The notes under the pieces were generated by a model that saw nothing but the letters and a program-made list of their open reading frames with translations, had not been told where the DNA came from and did not search any database. The position numbers were made by a program, and so were the translations under genes. Positions 8,632 through 17,884 of a stretch of DNA of 64,000 nucleotides are shown one piece after another. The stretch is from Pseudodesulfovibrio nedwellii (GTDB lineage: Bacteria; Desulfobacterota; Desulfovibrionia; Desulfovibrionales; Desulfovibrionaceae): NCBI RefSeq assembly GCF_027923765.1, contig NZ_AP026709.1, positions 1,173,501-1,237,500 on the forward strand, in the 5' to 3' direction. Every line of letters starts with the position of its first letter. The first letter of the stretch is position 1.

Positions 8632-10017
8632 CTACCGTTTCAGGAATTCCCTGAAAGCCAGTGTGCAGGCGTAAATATCAGCCTTGGAGGACAACTCGAA
8701 AGGTGAGTGCATGGACAATACAGGCACACCGACATCAATGACATCCATACCGTATACAGCCAAAAATTTAGCCACAGTTCCACCACCACCGACATCGACT
8801 TTGCCAAGCTCGGCCATATGCCACGGGATACCAGCGTCATCAAAGATACGCCTAAGCCAACCGATGTAATCAGGATGGGCGTCATTGGCTCCCACCTTGC
8901 CACGATGGCCAGTAAATTTATTGAAGCACGGCCCATATCCAATACGAGCAGCGTTCAGGGGCTCGTATACATCCTTATGATCAGGGTCCATAGCGGCAGA
9001 TACATCCGCAGACAGCACTGAGCCATTCATGAAAATTAAGGACAAGCGTGCGCCCGGTTCCCATGCCTCGGCCAATTCTTCCATACAATATTCAAAAAAG
9101 TACGACTTGGCACCAGTTGAACCTTCGGAACCAATCTCTTCCTTGTCCCAAAACAAAACAATCTGCGCATACTCAGGCTCTTCTTCAGCAAGCAATGCTT
9201 CCAGAGCACAAAACACACTGGACCGATCATCCTGACCATATCCGCCAATAGTGGCCTCATCCAAACCGACAAATCGAGCCGGACCAGCCGGAACAGCCTG
9301 CATCTCCGCACTGAAGAAATCGGACTCGTCAATGCCATACCGCTTATTCAACAGCTCAAGCACCATGCGCTTGACTGGTTCTTTGGGACCATCATCGTCC
9401 TTTTTGTCTTTGGATACCGGAGAATGTCCAAAAAACAGATTCAACTTTTCTGCCTCAAAGGCATCAGAAACCTTTTTACCCATTTCACTGGCTGCCAAAT
9501 GTGGCAACAAATCGGTAATAGTAAAGACCGGATCCTTGGGGTCCTCACCGATGCACACGGTAACTTCCTCGCCGGACTTCTTGATCACGGTACCATGTAG
9601 AGCCAATGGGATGGTCAACCATTGATACTTGCGGATACCTCCATAATAATGGGTCTTGGCAAGACAAATATCCGTATCTTCATAAAGTGGACGCTGCTTC
9701 AAATCCAGACGCGGGCAATCTGCATGCGCACCAACCAACCGGAAGCCTTCGGATAACGGACGTTTGCCCTTCCGTGCCAGAAAACATGTCTTGTTCCGAT
9801 TAAACCGATAAGCCAACGAAGCCTTAAGATCATCCTTGAACCCGGCCTTATCCACTCGTTTGCGCACATAGTCCATAACCAGGCGTTCGGTCTTGCATTC
9901 ACTGAGAAATTTCACATAATCTTTTGCCATGGCATCCATGGCTTTGCGATCTTTCTTGGAAGAATACACTTCCCACGCAGTCTTTGGTTCATATTCAAGT
10001 ACTTTTTTCTTGCTCAT
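8632..10017 (-). CDS. M18-family zinc aminopeptidase
   Basis: Cytoplasmic metallo-aminopeptidase of the M18 (aspartyl aminopeptidase) family, 461 aa. Seen: GAHADCPRLDLK with metal ligand His98 and Asp100, catalytic DKEEIGSEGSTGAKS, and a C-terminal GGGGTVAKFLA...GVPVLSMHSPFELSS segment with the last His ligand. It removes N-terminal residues from peptides; substrate preference cannot be read. AAGGATTCGTC precedes the ATG. It starts only 9 nt after the selA stop, so folC-selA-M18 looks like one operon with no obvious functional logic. Confidence 0.92.
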   Translation of the reverse strand: MSKKKVLEYEPKTAWEVYSSKKDRKAMDAMAKDYVKFLSECKTERLVMDYVRKRVDKAGFKDDLKASLAYRFNRNKTCFLARKGKRPLSEGFRLVGAHADCPRLDLKQRPLYEDTDICLAKTHYYGGIRKYQWLTIPLALHGTVIKKSGEEVTVCIGEDPKDPVFTITDLLPHLAASEMGKKVSDAFEAEKLNLFFGHSPVSKDKKDDDGPKEPVKRMVLELLNKRYGIDESDFFSAEMQAVPAGPARFVGLDEATIGGYGQDDRSSVFCALEALLAEEEPEYAQIVLFWDKEEIGSEGSTGAKSYFFEYCMEELAEAWEPGARLSLIFMNGSVLSADVSAAMDPDHKDVYEPLNAARIGYGPCFNKFTGHRGKVGANDAHPDYIGWLRRIFDDAGIPWHMAELGKVDVGGGGTVAKFLAVYGMDVIDVGVPVLSMHSPFELSSKADIYACTLAFREFLKR

Positions 10018-10026
10018 GACGAATCC

Positions 10027-11436
10027 TTATTTTTCGGTCAGGGAAACCATAGCCTGCTCCAACGCGGAGGCGGCCATTTTAAGTTCTGTCGAAGCCAATG
10101 TACGTGGATCAATAAGAAACTCATCATCCTCAATACGCGCCACCAACGGAGGGTCGGTCTGAAGAAGCGCGTCCTTCAAATCTCCCACGGAAATATTCTT
10201 TACGGCAATAGAAACCATGGTACCGGGCAGATCATACTCGGGGAAGGCCCCGCCTCCCACTCTGGATACTCCCTTTTTCATGGAAACCACAGCTCGCTCG
10301 CCGAGAGAATGACGAATGGCGTCAGCCAAACGACGCGCCTTGCTCTTGAGCGCTTCTTGTGATGCGGTAATCATTTTCAACGTAGGAACCTTGCGTCGAG
10401 CTTCATCCATGTCGAGGTAAAGTCGCAAAGTCGCCTCAAGAGCAGCCAACGTCATTTTGTCGATGCGCATAGCCCGATTAACCGGATTATTCTTGATGCG
10501 ATCAATATATTCCTTACGTCCAACAATGATACCCGCCTGCGGACCACCGAGCACTTTATCACCGGAAAAAGACACTACATCCGCACCTTGTGCCACGGTC
10601 TGTTGCACCGTGGGTTCACCGAGCAAACCGTCACCCTGCAGTGAATACAGAGAACCGCTCCCAAGATCTTCGATTACCGGCAGATTATACTTGTCACCCA
10701 GTTCTCGCATTTCCGGCAGCGTCACTTCCTTGGTGAATCCGACCACCCTAAAATTGGACGTATGAACCCGCATAAGTGCACCGGTTTCATCATTGATAGC
10801 ATTCTCGTAATCATGGACATGGCTTCGATTTGTAGCACCGACTTCATGCAAAATGGCCCCGGACTTGGTCATGACATCCGGGATGCGAAATGAACCACCG
10901 ATCTCCACGAGCTGCCCGCGAGACACGATAACCTCTCGTCCCTTGGCCAAGGTTTCCAACATGATAAAGACTGCGGCGGCGTTGTTGTTGACCACAAGTG
11001 CAGCCTCAGCTCCGGTAATATCGCACAGAATTTTCTCCACATGAGAATACCGGCTACCCCGATGTCCGGTGGACAAATCAAATTCACAATTGGAATAATG
11101 GCCGCACGCCTCCGCCACAGCCTTGATGGCGGACTTGGCAAGAAGTGACCGGCCCAAATTCGTATGAATGACAACGCCCGTACCATTAAGTACCCGCCTG
11201 AAATGTGGACGGGACTGCGCACGAACAAATGCGACCAGCCGAGGCAACAATGCCGTAAGGTCCAATTGCTCCGATGTTGTGATGGCGCCGGAACGAATCT
11301 CCTCTCGACAAACATTCAAAAAATCATTGACCAAATCCTTGATCAAAGCACGCGGCAGATCTCGAAAATCTTCAATGGCCTCAAGGGAAGAAAGGACCTG
11401 ATCCACGGACGGAAGATATCTAAAAATTTGGCTCAT
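10027..11436 (-). CDS. selA: L-seryl-tRNA(Sec) selenium transferase
   Basis: PLP enzyme that converts Ser-tRNA(Sec) to Sec-tRNA(Sec) using selenophosphate. The product is 469 aa, normal for bacterial SelA. Seen: the N-terminal domain RYLPSVDQVL, then RRVLNGTGVVIHTNLGRS, EFDLSTGHRGSRYSH, ALVVNNNAAAVFIML, and the PLP-lysine segment SFSGDKVLGGPQAG with Lys294. A C-terminal small domain follows. It lies 12 nt after folC and 9 nt before the M18 gene. Works with selB at 4696-6603. Confidence 0.97.
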   Translation of the reverse strand: MSQIFRYLPSVDQVLSSLEAIEDFRDLPRALIKDLVNDFLNVCREEIRSGAITTSEQLDLTALLPRLVAFVRAQSRPHFRRVLNGTGVVIHTNLGRSLLAKSAIKAVAEACGHYSNCEFDLSTGHRGSRYSHVEKILCDITGAEAALVVNNNAAAVFIMLETLAKGREVIVSRGQLVEIGGSFRIPDVMTKSGAILHEVGATNRSHVHDYENAINDETGALMRVHTSNFRVVGFTKEVTLPEMRELGDKYNLPVIEDLGSGSLYSLQGDGLLGEPTVQQTVAQGADVVSFSGDKVLGGPQAGIIVGRKEYIDRIKNNPVNRAMRIDKMTLAALEATLRLYLDMDEARRKVPTLKMITASQEALKSKARRLADAIRHSLGERAVVSMKKGVSRVGGGAFPEYDLPGTMVSIAVKNISVGDLKDALLQTDPPLVARIEDDEFLIDPRTLASTELKMAASALEQAMVSLTEK

Positions 11437-11448
11437 ATATTTCTCATG

Positions 11449-12705
11449 TTAGACTGTAAGACATTCGGGATACAATCTATAGAACTCCGCCAACAAGTAC
11501 AAGGACCCACAAACGAGTGTCGGACCGGGAACATTCGCCCCCATTTCAAGAGCCTCTCCCATAGACAGAGCAGGGCGCGCCTTACCTCCCAAGGCTTCGG
11601 CCAACACATCGGCACCCATCGCTCTTTCGTTTTCCATTGCAGGAACAAAGATCGGCCCATCGGTCAACGCCTGTACCAACGGCACCATGGAGGCCAGATC
11701 CTTATCTTTCAAACAAGCGAAAACAACGCACTCCGGCCGGATATTTTGCGCATTCAATGCTGCGGAAAGCGCGGTCAAGGCATGGCTGTTATGCGCCCCG
11801 TCAAGCATGATACTCCGCCCGTCGATATCCACTGTCTGCAACCGGCCCGGCACAAAAACGGTCTCCATACCAAAATTTTCGAGACGAGGCTCACTCCGAA
11901 TATCTCGACCAGCAGCGAACCATCGCCACCCGGCCAAAGCAAGCTGAGCATTCATGGTCTGATGAATACCATTGAGGCCCAACTTCACACCACGAACAGG
12001 TTCAGCCAAGTCCACGGAGTACATCAACCGTGCACCGACAGATTGAGCACGATCCTGCAACTGAATCATGGCATCGGCTTCCTGCGGACCTGTCAGGGCC
12101 ACACCTTCATGACGCATGGCACCAGCCTTATCCTTGGCAATTTCTGCCAGCGTCGAACCAAGGAGCTTCTCATGATCCATACCAATAGGTGTGAACAACG
12201 TCAGCCCGGGAGCCAGAACATTGGTGGCATCGAACTTCCCACCCAATCCGGCTTCCATGACGGCTACGTCTACACCTTCTCGTTCAAACGCAAGCAAAGC
12301 CAGACAAGTTTGAAATTCAAAATAAGTCAAATCTTCACCACCGGACGTGGACAAGACTGCGCTGGCAAGCTCAACCCATACCTCACGAGAAAGCATGGCC
12401 CGATTCACCTGAATCCGTTCTCGTGGAGAAATAAAATGTGGTGAAGAGAAAAGCCCTACCTTGAGGCCATGAGCGCGGGCAATGGAACCAAAAAAGGCAG
12501 AAGTAGACCCTTTGCCGTTGGTTCCGACCACATGCACCACGGGTATATTCGGCATACCGTGTGCAGCCATAAACGTTTCCATGCGGTCCAAACTCAAATC
12601 CATATGGAAAAGTCCGAGCCTGTCCATGTATTCAGCCAATTGAGAATAATCTTTTATATATGTCACGGAAGCTCTTTTATCAGGATTTGGTCCGGCATGA
12701 AACAT
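11449..12705 (-). CDS. folC: Folylpolyglutamate/dihydrofolate synthase
   Basis: Adds glutamate to dihydropteroate and/or tetrahydrofolates, using ATP. The product is 418 aa, with P-loop GTNGKGSTS (residues 61-69), [25 protein letters not shown] with the Mur-ligase-like metal site, [10 protein letters not shown], and C-terminal [11 protein letters not shown] and FACLKDKD. It is first in the folC-selA-M18 operon. The start is uncertain: the ATG at 12705 has a poor ribosome site and a GTG 39 nt downstream is possible. Whether it is bifunctional cannot be judged. Confidence 0.93.
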   Translation of the reverse strand: MFHAGPNPDKRASVTYIKDYSQLAEYMDRLGLFHMDLSLDRMETFMAAHGMPNIPVVHVVGTNGKGSTSAFFGSIARAHGLKVGLFSSPHFISPRERIQVNRAMLSREVWVELASAVLSTSGGEDLTYFEFQTCLALLAFEREGVDVAVMEAGLGGKFDATNVLAPGLTLFTPIGMDHEKLLGSTLAEIAKDKAGAMRHEGVALTGPQEADAMIQLQDRAQSVGARLMYSVDLAEPVRGVKLGLNGIHQTMNAQLALAGWRWFAAGRDIRSEPRLENFGMETVFVPGRLQTVDIDGRSIMLDGAHNSHALTALSAALNAQNIRPECVVFACLKDKDLASMVPLVQALTDGPIFVPAMENERAMGADVLAEALGGKARPALSMGEALEMGANVPGPTLVCGSLYLLAEFYRLYPECLTV

Positions 12706-12826
12706 CTATGATCATCTTCTGAAATCTCGGCATCATGTCGGGACTTCTTATAATCTGGCTCTACTAGTGGATTTCCTGACAAAATACGTGCTATCGTATG
12801 TTGGAATTTATCCATTGGAGGGATAT

Positions 12827-14536
12827 ATGCTCAGAAAAGTCACAATCAAGACTCGTATCCTGGTACTCATTACCAGCATCGTCATTTTCATTCTTGGATT
12901 CTCGCTTGCCTTTCTCAGTGGAGTTGGAAAAGTTAAAGACATCGGCGTCGAACGCTCAGACCAGGCCATGTTTCAAGGTGAAGAACGAAAACTGCAAGTC
13001 GCCACCCACTCCATGGCCGTCAGTATTGGCGCAGCCATAGCCGAAGCCCCTATCCTGGAAGAAAAAATAGATATCATTCGAAAACTAGTGGATAAAATTC
13101 GCTTTGAGGAAGACAAATCCGGTTACTTCTTTGTCTACAACAACACAACATGTGTAGCTCTACCGACTAAGCCTTCCTTACACGGCAAAGATCTCAAGGA
13201 CCTCAAAGACAAAAACGGGGTGGCTCTGGTCGCCGAATTAAATAAAAAAGCACATAATGGAGGCGGTTTCGTCGAATATATCTGGCCCAAGCCAGAAAAA
13301 GGAGATCAACCGAAGCTTTCCTATGCAGAACTCATCCCCGGCACAGACATGTGGATCGGCACCGGCGTATATCTGGACAATGTAGCTCATGCAAAAGAAG
13401 TCATCGCCAATGACATCGACTCATTGGTTTCGACATATGTATGGGCCACTGGCAGCGTCATCATTGCCGTCCTTGTCTTGATTATTCTTCCATTCTGTTT
13501 GCTCATTGTTCGTTCCATTGTCCAACCGCTCAATGAAGCCGTTGTCTTGGCCAACCATGTGGCATCCGGCGACCTGACTACAGACATTCAATCCGACTAC
13601 AAGGACGAACCAGGACTGCTGACGGCGGCCCTCGGCCAGATGGTCGAAAGACTGCGTTCCATTGTCGGCCAATCAAAGTATGGTGCGGACCAAGTGGCGT
13701 CCGGCAGCACTGAAGTCACGGAATCAGCCCAATCGCTGGCAGAAGGCGCAAGCCGTCAAGCCGCAGCCGTAGAAGAAGTCTCAGCGGCTATGGAAGAAAT
13801 GATCGGCCAAATCGGTCGGAACACGGAAAACGCCACCCAAACAGAACAGATGGCAAACCAAACGGCTCAAGATGCTCAACAAGGTGGCGATACGGTCATG
13901 GAAGCCGTTGACTCCATCAAGAATATTGCTGAAAAAATATCCATCATTGAAGAAATTGCTCGCCAGACCAATCTATTGGCCTTGAACGCAGCCATTGAAG
14001 CAGCCCGCGCAGGCGAAGCCGGCAAAGGCTTTGCGGTTGTCGCAGCAGAAGTTCGCAAACTGGCCGAACGAAGCGGCGAAGCGGCCTCCGAAATCGGTGA
14101 ACTTTCTTCCAGCACTCTAAAAAAAGCAGATCAGGCTGGAGCCATGTTGACCAAGATGGTCCCGGATATCCGCAAGACCGCTGATCTGGTGCAGGAGATT
14201 TCCGCAGCCAGTATTGAGCAAAATACGGGCGCCCAAGAAATCAACAGGGCTATTCAGGATCTGGACAATGTCATCCAACAGAATGCGAGCGCGTCTGAAG
14301 AATTAGCGGCCACGGCCAACGAATTCACCAACCACGCGACCGGCCTGCAACAAGGTATGCAGTTCTTCAACATCGGGCACCAAACTGATCAAAACTTTAC
14401 GCCGACACATTCAGTTCGACCAACAACACCCACAACACAGTTGCCGCCATCCAAACCAACACCGACAACAGCCCCTGACAATGGTTTCTCCCTCGACATG
14501 GAGGGAAGTTCCGACGAAGGATTTGAACGGTTTTAA
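12827..14536 (+). CDS. Methyl-accepting chemotaxis protein with single Cache sensor
   Basis: Chemoreceptor of 569 aa. Seen: TM1 (about 9-29); a periplasmic sCache-type domain with [28 protein letters not shown] and [15 protein letters not shown], the pattern that binds small carboxylates; TM2 (about 203-225); HAMP; and the signalling hairpin around [39 protein letters not shown]. It ends with a Pro/Thr-rich linker and the tail DEGFERF, shared with the receptor at 23382. The start is moved 20 codons in from the longest frame because GGAGG lies just before the ATG at 12827. Divergent from folC. Confidence 0.92.
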   Translation: MLRKVTIKTRILVLITSIVIFILGFSLAFLSGVGKVKDIGVERSDQAMFQGEERKLQVATHSMAVSIGAAIAEAPILEEKIDIIRKLVDKIRFEEDKSGYFFVYNNTTCVALPTKPSLHGKDLKDLKDKNGVALVAELNKKAHNGGGFVEYIWPKPEKGDQPKLSYAELIPGTDMWIGTGVYLDNVAHAKEVIANDIDSLVSTYVWATGSVIIAVLVLIILPFCLLIVRSIVQPLNEAVVLANHVASGDLTTDIQSDYKDEPGLLTAALGQMVERLRSIVGQSKYGADQVASGSTEVTESAQSLAEGASRQAAAVEEVSAAMEEMIGQIGRNTENATQTEQMANQTAQDAQQGGDTVMEAVDSIKNIAEKISIIEEIARQTNLLALNAAIEAARAGEAGKGFAVVAAEVRKLAERSGEAASEIGELSSSTLKKADQAGAMLTKMVPDIRKTADLVQEISAASIEQNTGAQEINRAIQDLDNVIQQNASASEELAATANEFTNHATGLQQGMQFFNIGHQTDQNFTPTHSVRPTTPTTQLPPSKPTPTTAPDNGFSLDMEGSSDEGFERF

Positions 14537-14552
14537 ACCCCAAAAAAGACAA

Positions 14553-14590
14553 GGTCGGGTACATTCAAACGAATATGCCCGGCCTTTCTT
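14553..14590 (+). terminator. Terminator after chemoreceptor gene
   Basis: A 9-bp stem (arms GGTCGGGTA and TGCCCGGCC, two G-U pairs) followed by TTTCTTATTTT, just before the convergent CofD-like gene. Confidence 0.7.
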
Positions 14591-14594
14591 ATTT

Positions 14595-15755
14595 TCAGGA
14601 AAGAGAAATCAAAAGTTCGGCGAGCTTTGTCCCATCAATGTACGGAGCACTCATCTCGGTTACCAAGGGGTGATCAATGACAACCAGTCCCATGTCCCGC
14701 ACAGCTTGTTCGTCAATGCCATCGGGGTACTCGCCGTTTGCGACATCCACCACCACAGCCTCAACCGGTCGACACCCTTCAGGCGCCCCGCTCACAGCAA
14801 GATAATGCAATAACAATCGGACCTGATCAGCTACAGACAAGCCAACAGCTTCCGGGTCGTGCCCCATACTCGGGACAAATACCTTGGGACATGGATTCTC
14901 GCATATTACCGCTCCCACGCCCTGAGGCAACAGATTAGCTATCACGCTGGAATACAGACTGCCGGGCGGATAACAAATAAGATCAGCATGACTGATACGC
15001 TTTTTGATATCTTTGCCTAAAATAGGATAAACAGGAGATGTTCGCTCAAAAGAATCCGTCAACCACATGGACCGAATGGGGGCCTCAAGCGGCGAAACCT
15101 CCTTGCCGGTCATCAAATGCTGACCAACAATAATGGTATCATCCTCCAGTTCTACGACCAGATGCAGATCCATATCCACAACAGGGCGGACTTCTCCACG
15201 CACTGTCGCCAACTCGGAAAACATCTCAATAACCGGTCCCATTTTCCGGTCTTTGGAGAGGTATCCGGCGGTCAGGATCAAATTGCCAACACTCGCCCCG
15301 CACAAGTCGAAATCAGCTGGCATAATCGCCAAAAATCGTTGCAGGTAATCCATAATGATCACGCCCACAGGACCGGGGATGCAGTGCATCAAAAAATGTT
15401 CGCCCGATGCCAGCCTATCGAGGTCATTACGCAACTCGACCTGATCCGCCTGCTGACTCAAGCGGTGGGTGAACAGCGCGTACACACCGTTATTTCCCTG
15501 CACGGACTGATCAGCCAATGCCATGAGTCGATTACGAATATCACCAACTGCTGGCATACCAAACGCATTGCGAAGCACGGCAGAACTGCCGCCCGAATCA
15601 AAAGGAGTAATACAATGAATGGAATTATGCGTCAGTCCGACAAGCGCACGCGATGTGTCACGCAACGCAGTGCCACCACTAAAAAACAGGATGGACGGTC
15701 CTGATTCCGGATTCTGTCTCCACCGCTGCACCTTAATGGAATTAATCATGCGCAC
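14595..15755 (-). CDS. CofD-like protein of the GAK system
   Basis: 386-aa protein related to CofD (2-phospho-L-lactate transferase) and YvcK/GlmR. Seen: the N-terminal nucleotide-binding-like FFSGGTALRDTSRAL, then HNSIHCITPFDSGGSSAVLRNAFGMPAVGDIRNRLMALAD, CGASVGNLILTAGYL, and a late ICYPPGSLYSSVIANLLPQGV matching the CofD/YvcK fold. These match the CofD-related family of the uncharacterised 'GAK' set (grasp, amphi-Trp, kinase), as recalled. It lies 29 nt after the XXXCH gene in one operon. The other expected GAK parts (ATP-grasp protein, HprK-like kinase, amphi-Trp protein) are not in this window. Substrate unknown. Confidence 0.78.
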   Translation of the reverse strand: MRMINSIKVQRWRQNPESGPSILFFSGGTALRDTSRALVGLTHNSIHCITPFDSGGSSAVLRNAFGMPAVGDIRNRLMALADQSVQGNNGVYALFTHRLSQQADQVELRNDLDRLASGEHFLMHCIPGPVGVIIMDYLQRFLAIMPADFDLCGASVGNLILTAGYLSKDRKMGPVIEMFSELATVRGEVRPVVDMDLHLVVELEDDTIIVGQHLMTGKEVSPLEAPIRSMWLTDSFERTSPVYPILGKDIKKRISHADLICYPPGSLYSSVIANLLPQGVGAVICENPCPKVFVPSMGHDPEAVGLSVADQVRLLLHYLAVSGAPEGCRPVEAVVVDVANGEYPDGIDEQAVRDMGLVVIDHPLVTEMSAPYIDGTKLAELLISLS

Positions 15756-15784
15756 CTCCTGCGCAGAGTCCCCGACCTTTTACA

Positions 15785-16315
15785 TTACGCATACTTTGCG
15801 TGACACCGCCCCTTTTCGTGAACGAGCGCATCAATAGCCGTATGCATCCGACTGATGTCGCCAGACTCATACGCATCTTTGAACGCCGCACACGCCTCGG
15901 TGTATATGTCATAATATTCATCACCGTAACCAGGATAACTGACCATGAACGCAGAATCCGTCAAAAATGATTCCACTGCCTCACGCGGTGGCTCTTCGCC
16001 ATCATGAATCATCTTGACCAGCATCCTGAAGCTGGACTTCATACGTTTCTTGAGGTCCTTGTATTCCGGTTTGATTTCGCCACAGGTCTCACATTCCACA
16101 TCAAATGGCGCAGAGCATTCCTGCTCACTCTGAAATTTCATTTTAAGAACGACCTGACCAAAATCGGCCCGCCCTTTAATCTTGAACTTCTTGAAATCAT
16201 CGACACAGGCAAATTCATCCGTTCCGCCATTCTCCAACGCGTCGGCCAATTCCCGAAAAAAAGTGGGAAGATCTTTTTGTTCCACTTGTCTGAATATCTT
16301 AGTTCCGCTGCTCAT
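15785..16315 (-). CDS. XXXCH-domain protein of the GAK system
   Basis: 176-aa protein with no signal peptide. Its C-terminal half carries the pattern I associate with the XXXCH family of the GAK set: FLTDSAFMVSYPGYGDEYYD, then helices and the closing KGRCHAKY with the conserved Cys-His pair. An internal CETC motif (VECETCGEIKPEY) could bind metal. The N-terminal part resembles the short amphi-Trp type of domain (FKIKGRADFGQVVLKMKF), which would make it a two-in-one GAK component. It is immediately upstream of the CofD-like gene. Function unknown. Confidence 0.72.
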   Translation of the reverse strand: MSSGTKIFRQVEQKDLPTFFRELADALENGGTDEFACVDDFKKFKIKGRADFGQVVLKMKFQSEQECSAPFDVECETCGEIKPEYKDLKKRMKSSFRMLVKMIHDGEEPPREAVESFLTDSAFMVSYPGYGDEYYDIYTEACAAFKDAYESGDISRMHTAIDALVHEKGRCHAKYA

Positions 16316-16388
16316 GAATTCTCCGTAAAGGGTTTTGACTCAATAATGAGAACAATTTTCCACGAAGGATGCAAGGAGAGTTTTTCCT

Positions 16389-17294
16389 CTATACAGCCTG
16401 TATGACCGCATACCAAACAGGCAACGTAACGAAAGCCAACAGCGTCCCGACTCCGACCAAAGCCACGGCAAGCGATGGCCTCAACCCATGGCTCATACAG
16501 ATGATTCCACCAGTGACCATTGGTCCCATGGCAGCTTCGAACACCGTGACTTGCGAAATCACATCAGTCTTACCCAAAATCACCATATATAGAATAAGGA
16601 TGATCAATGGAGCAAAAACAAGCTTATACCCTAATCCAATGAATAGCTCTCTGACATTGCCATGAATGGCACTGAAACACAGCGTCATCCCCACGGACAA
16701 CAAAGCCAAGGGACTAAGCGTCGAACCAAGACGGGAAAGCACCCCTGTAAGCCACTCAGGATATGCAATCGGCTGAAGCGCGATGCCAAGCAAAATAGCA
16801 ATAAATGGAGGAAACAGGAAAACTTTTTTCGCAACCATCAACCCACTGACTTTCTCACCAGAGACCTTGGCCGCAAGAATGATTCCGGGAATAGCGAGAG
16901 CCAAAAAGGTACCGCCCGTGTCACAGAGCATGCCCACACCGATATACTCTGGCCCGAAAAAAGTCTCGATCATGGGCAATCCCACAAACGAAGTATTACC
17001 AAGCCCGACGCACAGGGTCAGGCAAACCACAGTCTTTTCATCCCATCCGAATCGACGCCCCAAAAGAACAAAGAGCGCATACCCGACACCAAAAACAATC
17101 CAAGCCATGGCAGCAGGCAACAAAAGATCCACCCCCAACGGCAGGGAGTGGGCATAAAGCAAAGCCAATGCGGGCATGGACATATAAATAATAACAGCAT
17201 TCAGAGCCGCTGGCCCTTTTTCATCAATGACTCCAGCCACACGCATGGCAAGACCCAGCGCAAAACAAATACCCAACAATAAGAAATTTTCCAT
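16389..17294 (-). CDS. AEC-family (auxin efflux carrier-like) transporter
   Basis: Inner-membrane carrier of 301 aa, almost entirely hydrophobic with about ten segments. Seen: NAVIIYMSMPALALLYAHSLPL at the start and VGLGNTSFVGLPMIETFFG in the middle, both typical of AEC (MdcF/YfdV-type) carriers, which export or exchange organic acids. The ATG at 17294 is preferred over a TTG four codons upstream, because GGAGAG precedes it. It lies 73 nt upstream of the XXXCH gene on the same strand and may share its transcript. Substrate not readable. Confidence 0.87.
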   Translation of the reverse strand: MENFLLLGICFALGLAMRVAGVIDEKGPAALNAVIIYMSMPALALLYAHSLPLGVDLLLPAAMAWIVFGVGYALFVLLGRRFGWDEKTVVCLTLCVGLGNTSFVGLPMIETFFGPEYIGVGMLCDTGGTFLALAIPGIILAAKVSGEKVSGLMVAKKVFLFPPFIAILLGIALQPIAYPEWLTGVLSRLGSTLSPLALLSVGMTLCFSAIHGNVRELFIGLGYKLVFAPLIILILYMVILGKTDVISQVTVFEAAMGPMVTGGIICMSHGLRPSLAVALVGVGTLLAFVTLPVWYAVIQAV

Positions 17295-17401
17295 CCGTCT
17301 CTCCAATTTGTGCGCGGACGGTAGGCGTTTTCCACTCCGAGTTCAAGCGATTATCTTTTGCAACCAACACTCCCGACAGGACAAAATAGAAAAGAAAAGA
17401 C

Positions 17402-17430
17402 TTGCAAACCACTCGCAGGGCATATATAAG
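17402..17430 (+). promoter_or_regulatory. Sigma70-like promoter of tRNA-Leu copy 1
   Basis: TTGCAA (17402-17407) and TATAAG (17425-17430) with a 17-nt spacer, ending 17 nt before the tRNA. Confidence 0.6.
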
Positions 17431-17447
17431 CCATTTCTCCTGAACGT

Positions 17448-17534
17448 GCCGAAGTGGTGGAATTGGTAGACACGCATGGTTCAGGACCATGTGGGGGTTT
17501 CTCCGTGGAAGTTCGAATCTTCTCTTCGGCACCA
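17448..17534 (+). tRNA. tRNA-Leu (CAG), copy 1
   Basis: Class II tRNA of 87 nt with encoded CCA. Acceptor GCCGAAG/CTTCGGC, anticodon stem CATGG/CCATG with loop TTCAGGA (anticodon CAG), a long variable arm, and T-arm GAAGTTCGAATCTTC. Identical to the copy at 29060-29146. Confidence 0.97.
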
Positions 17535-17545
17535 GTAAAGAACAA

Positions 17546-17574
17546 GGACTGTGACATACGTCGCAGCCCTTTTT
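17546..17574 (+). terminator. Terminator of tRNA-Leu copy 1
   Basis: Stem with arms GGACTGTGAC and GTCGCAGCCC around an ATAC loop, then TTTTT. One A-C mismatch (17548) that is absent in copy 2. Confidence 0.8.
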
Positions 17575-17884
17575 CTTTGTACTTCAGACGTCATACTTTC
17601 CGCAGCATGGTAAGGTTATGCCATTCTAGCAAACGCCATAGCCGTTCAACCTTACCACAATATTGCCCGTGCGGACTTTATACGCAAAAATTATTCGCTC
17701 TTCACTTCAGCATTCGCACTTACTTTTGCCAATACCGATACAAATGACTCAGAGTCGAACCCTTTAAATAAGCTGTGGTCCAATTTCTTAGCTCCACTTC
17801 TCTTAATTTCAAATCTTTCAACTCTGGGTTGTATAAAAAGACAATAGTTTGCTCCTGACAATCACAAGACGCAACCATATAAAG
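17575..17884. other. Gene-free stretch after tRNA-Leu copy 1
   Basis: About 310 nt with no supported ORF on either strand. It is AT-rich compared with the core genes and starts with the tail of the 151-bp repeat. It separates the tRNA from the convergent formyltransferase-like gene. No clear terminator for that gene was seen. Confidence 0.5.

Larger units (their letters stand above)
17438..17588 (+). repeat. 151-bp direct repeat, copy 1 (tRNA-Leu plus terminator)
   Basis: Matches 29050-29200 with three mismatches (at 17548, 17580 and 17584). It covers the ten nt before the tRNA, the whole tRNA and its terminator. The two copies are 11,612 bp apart in the same orientation. A third, partial copy lies at 18887-18922. 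Confidence 0.9.

Noticed and set aside
11164-12444. 426-codon plus-strand frame over selA and folC
   Set aside because: Spans the junction of two well-identified minus-strand genes and encodes His- and Gln-rich sequence without family features.
17454-17747. 97-codon frame overlapping tRNA-Leu copy 1 (and its twin at 29015-29290)
   Set aside because: Both run through a tRNA gene and its terminator; the shared peptide merely reflects the duplicated tRNA sequence.
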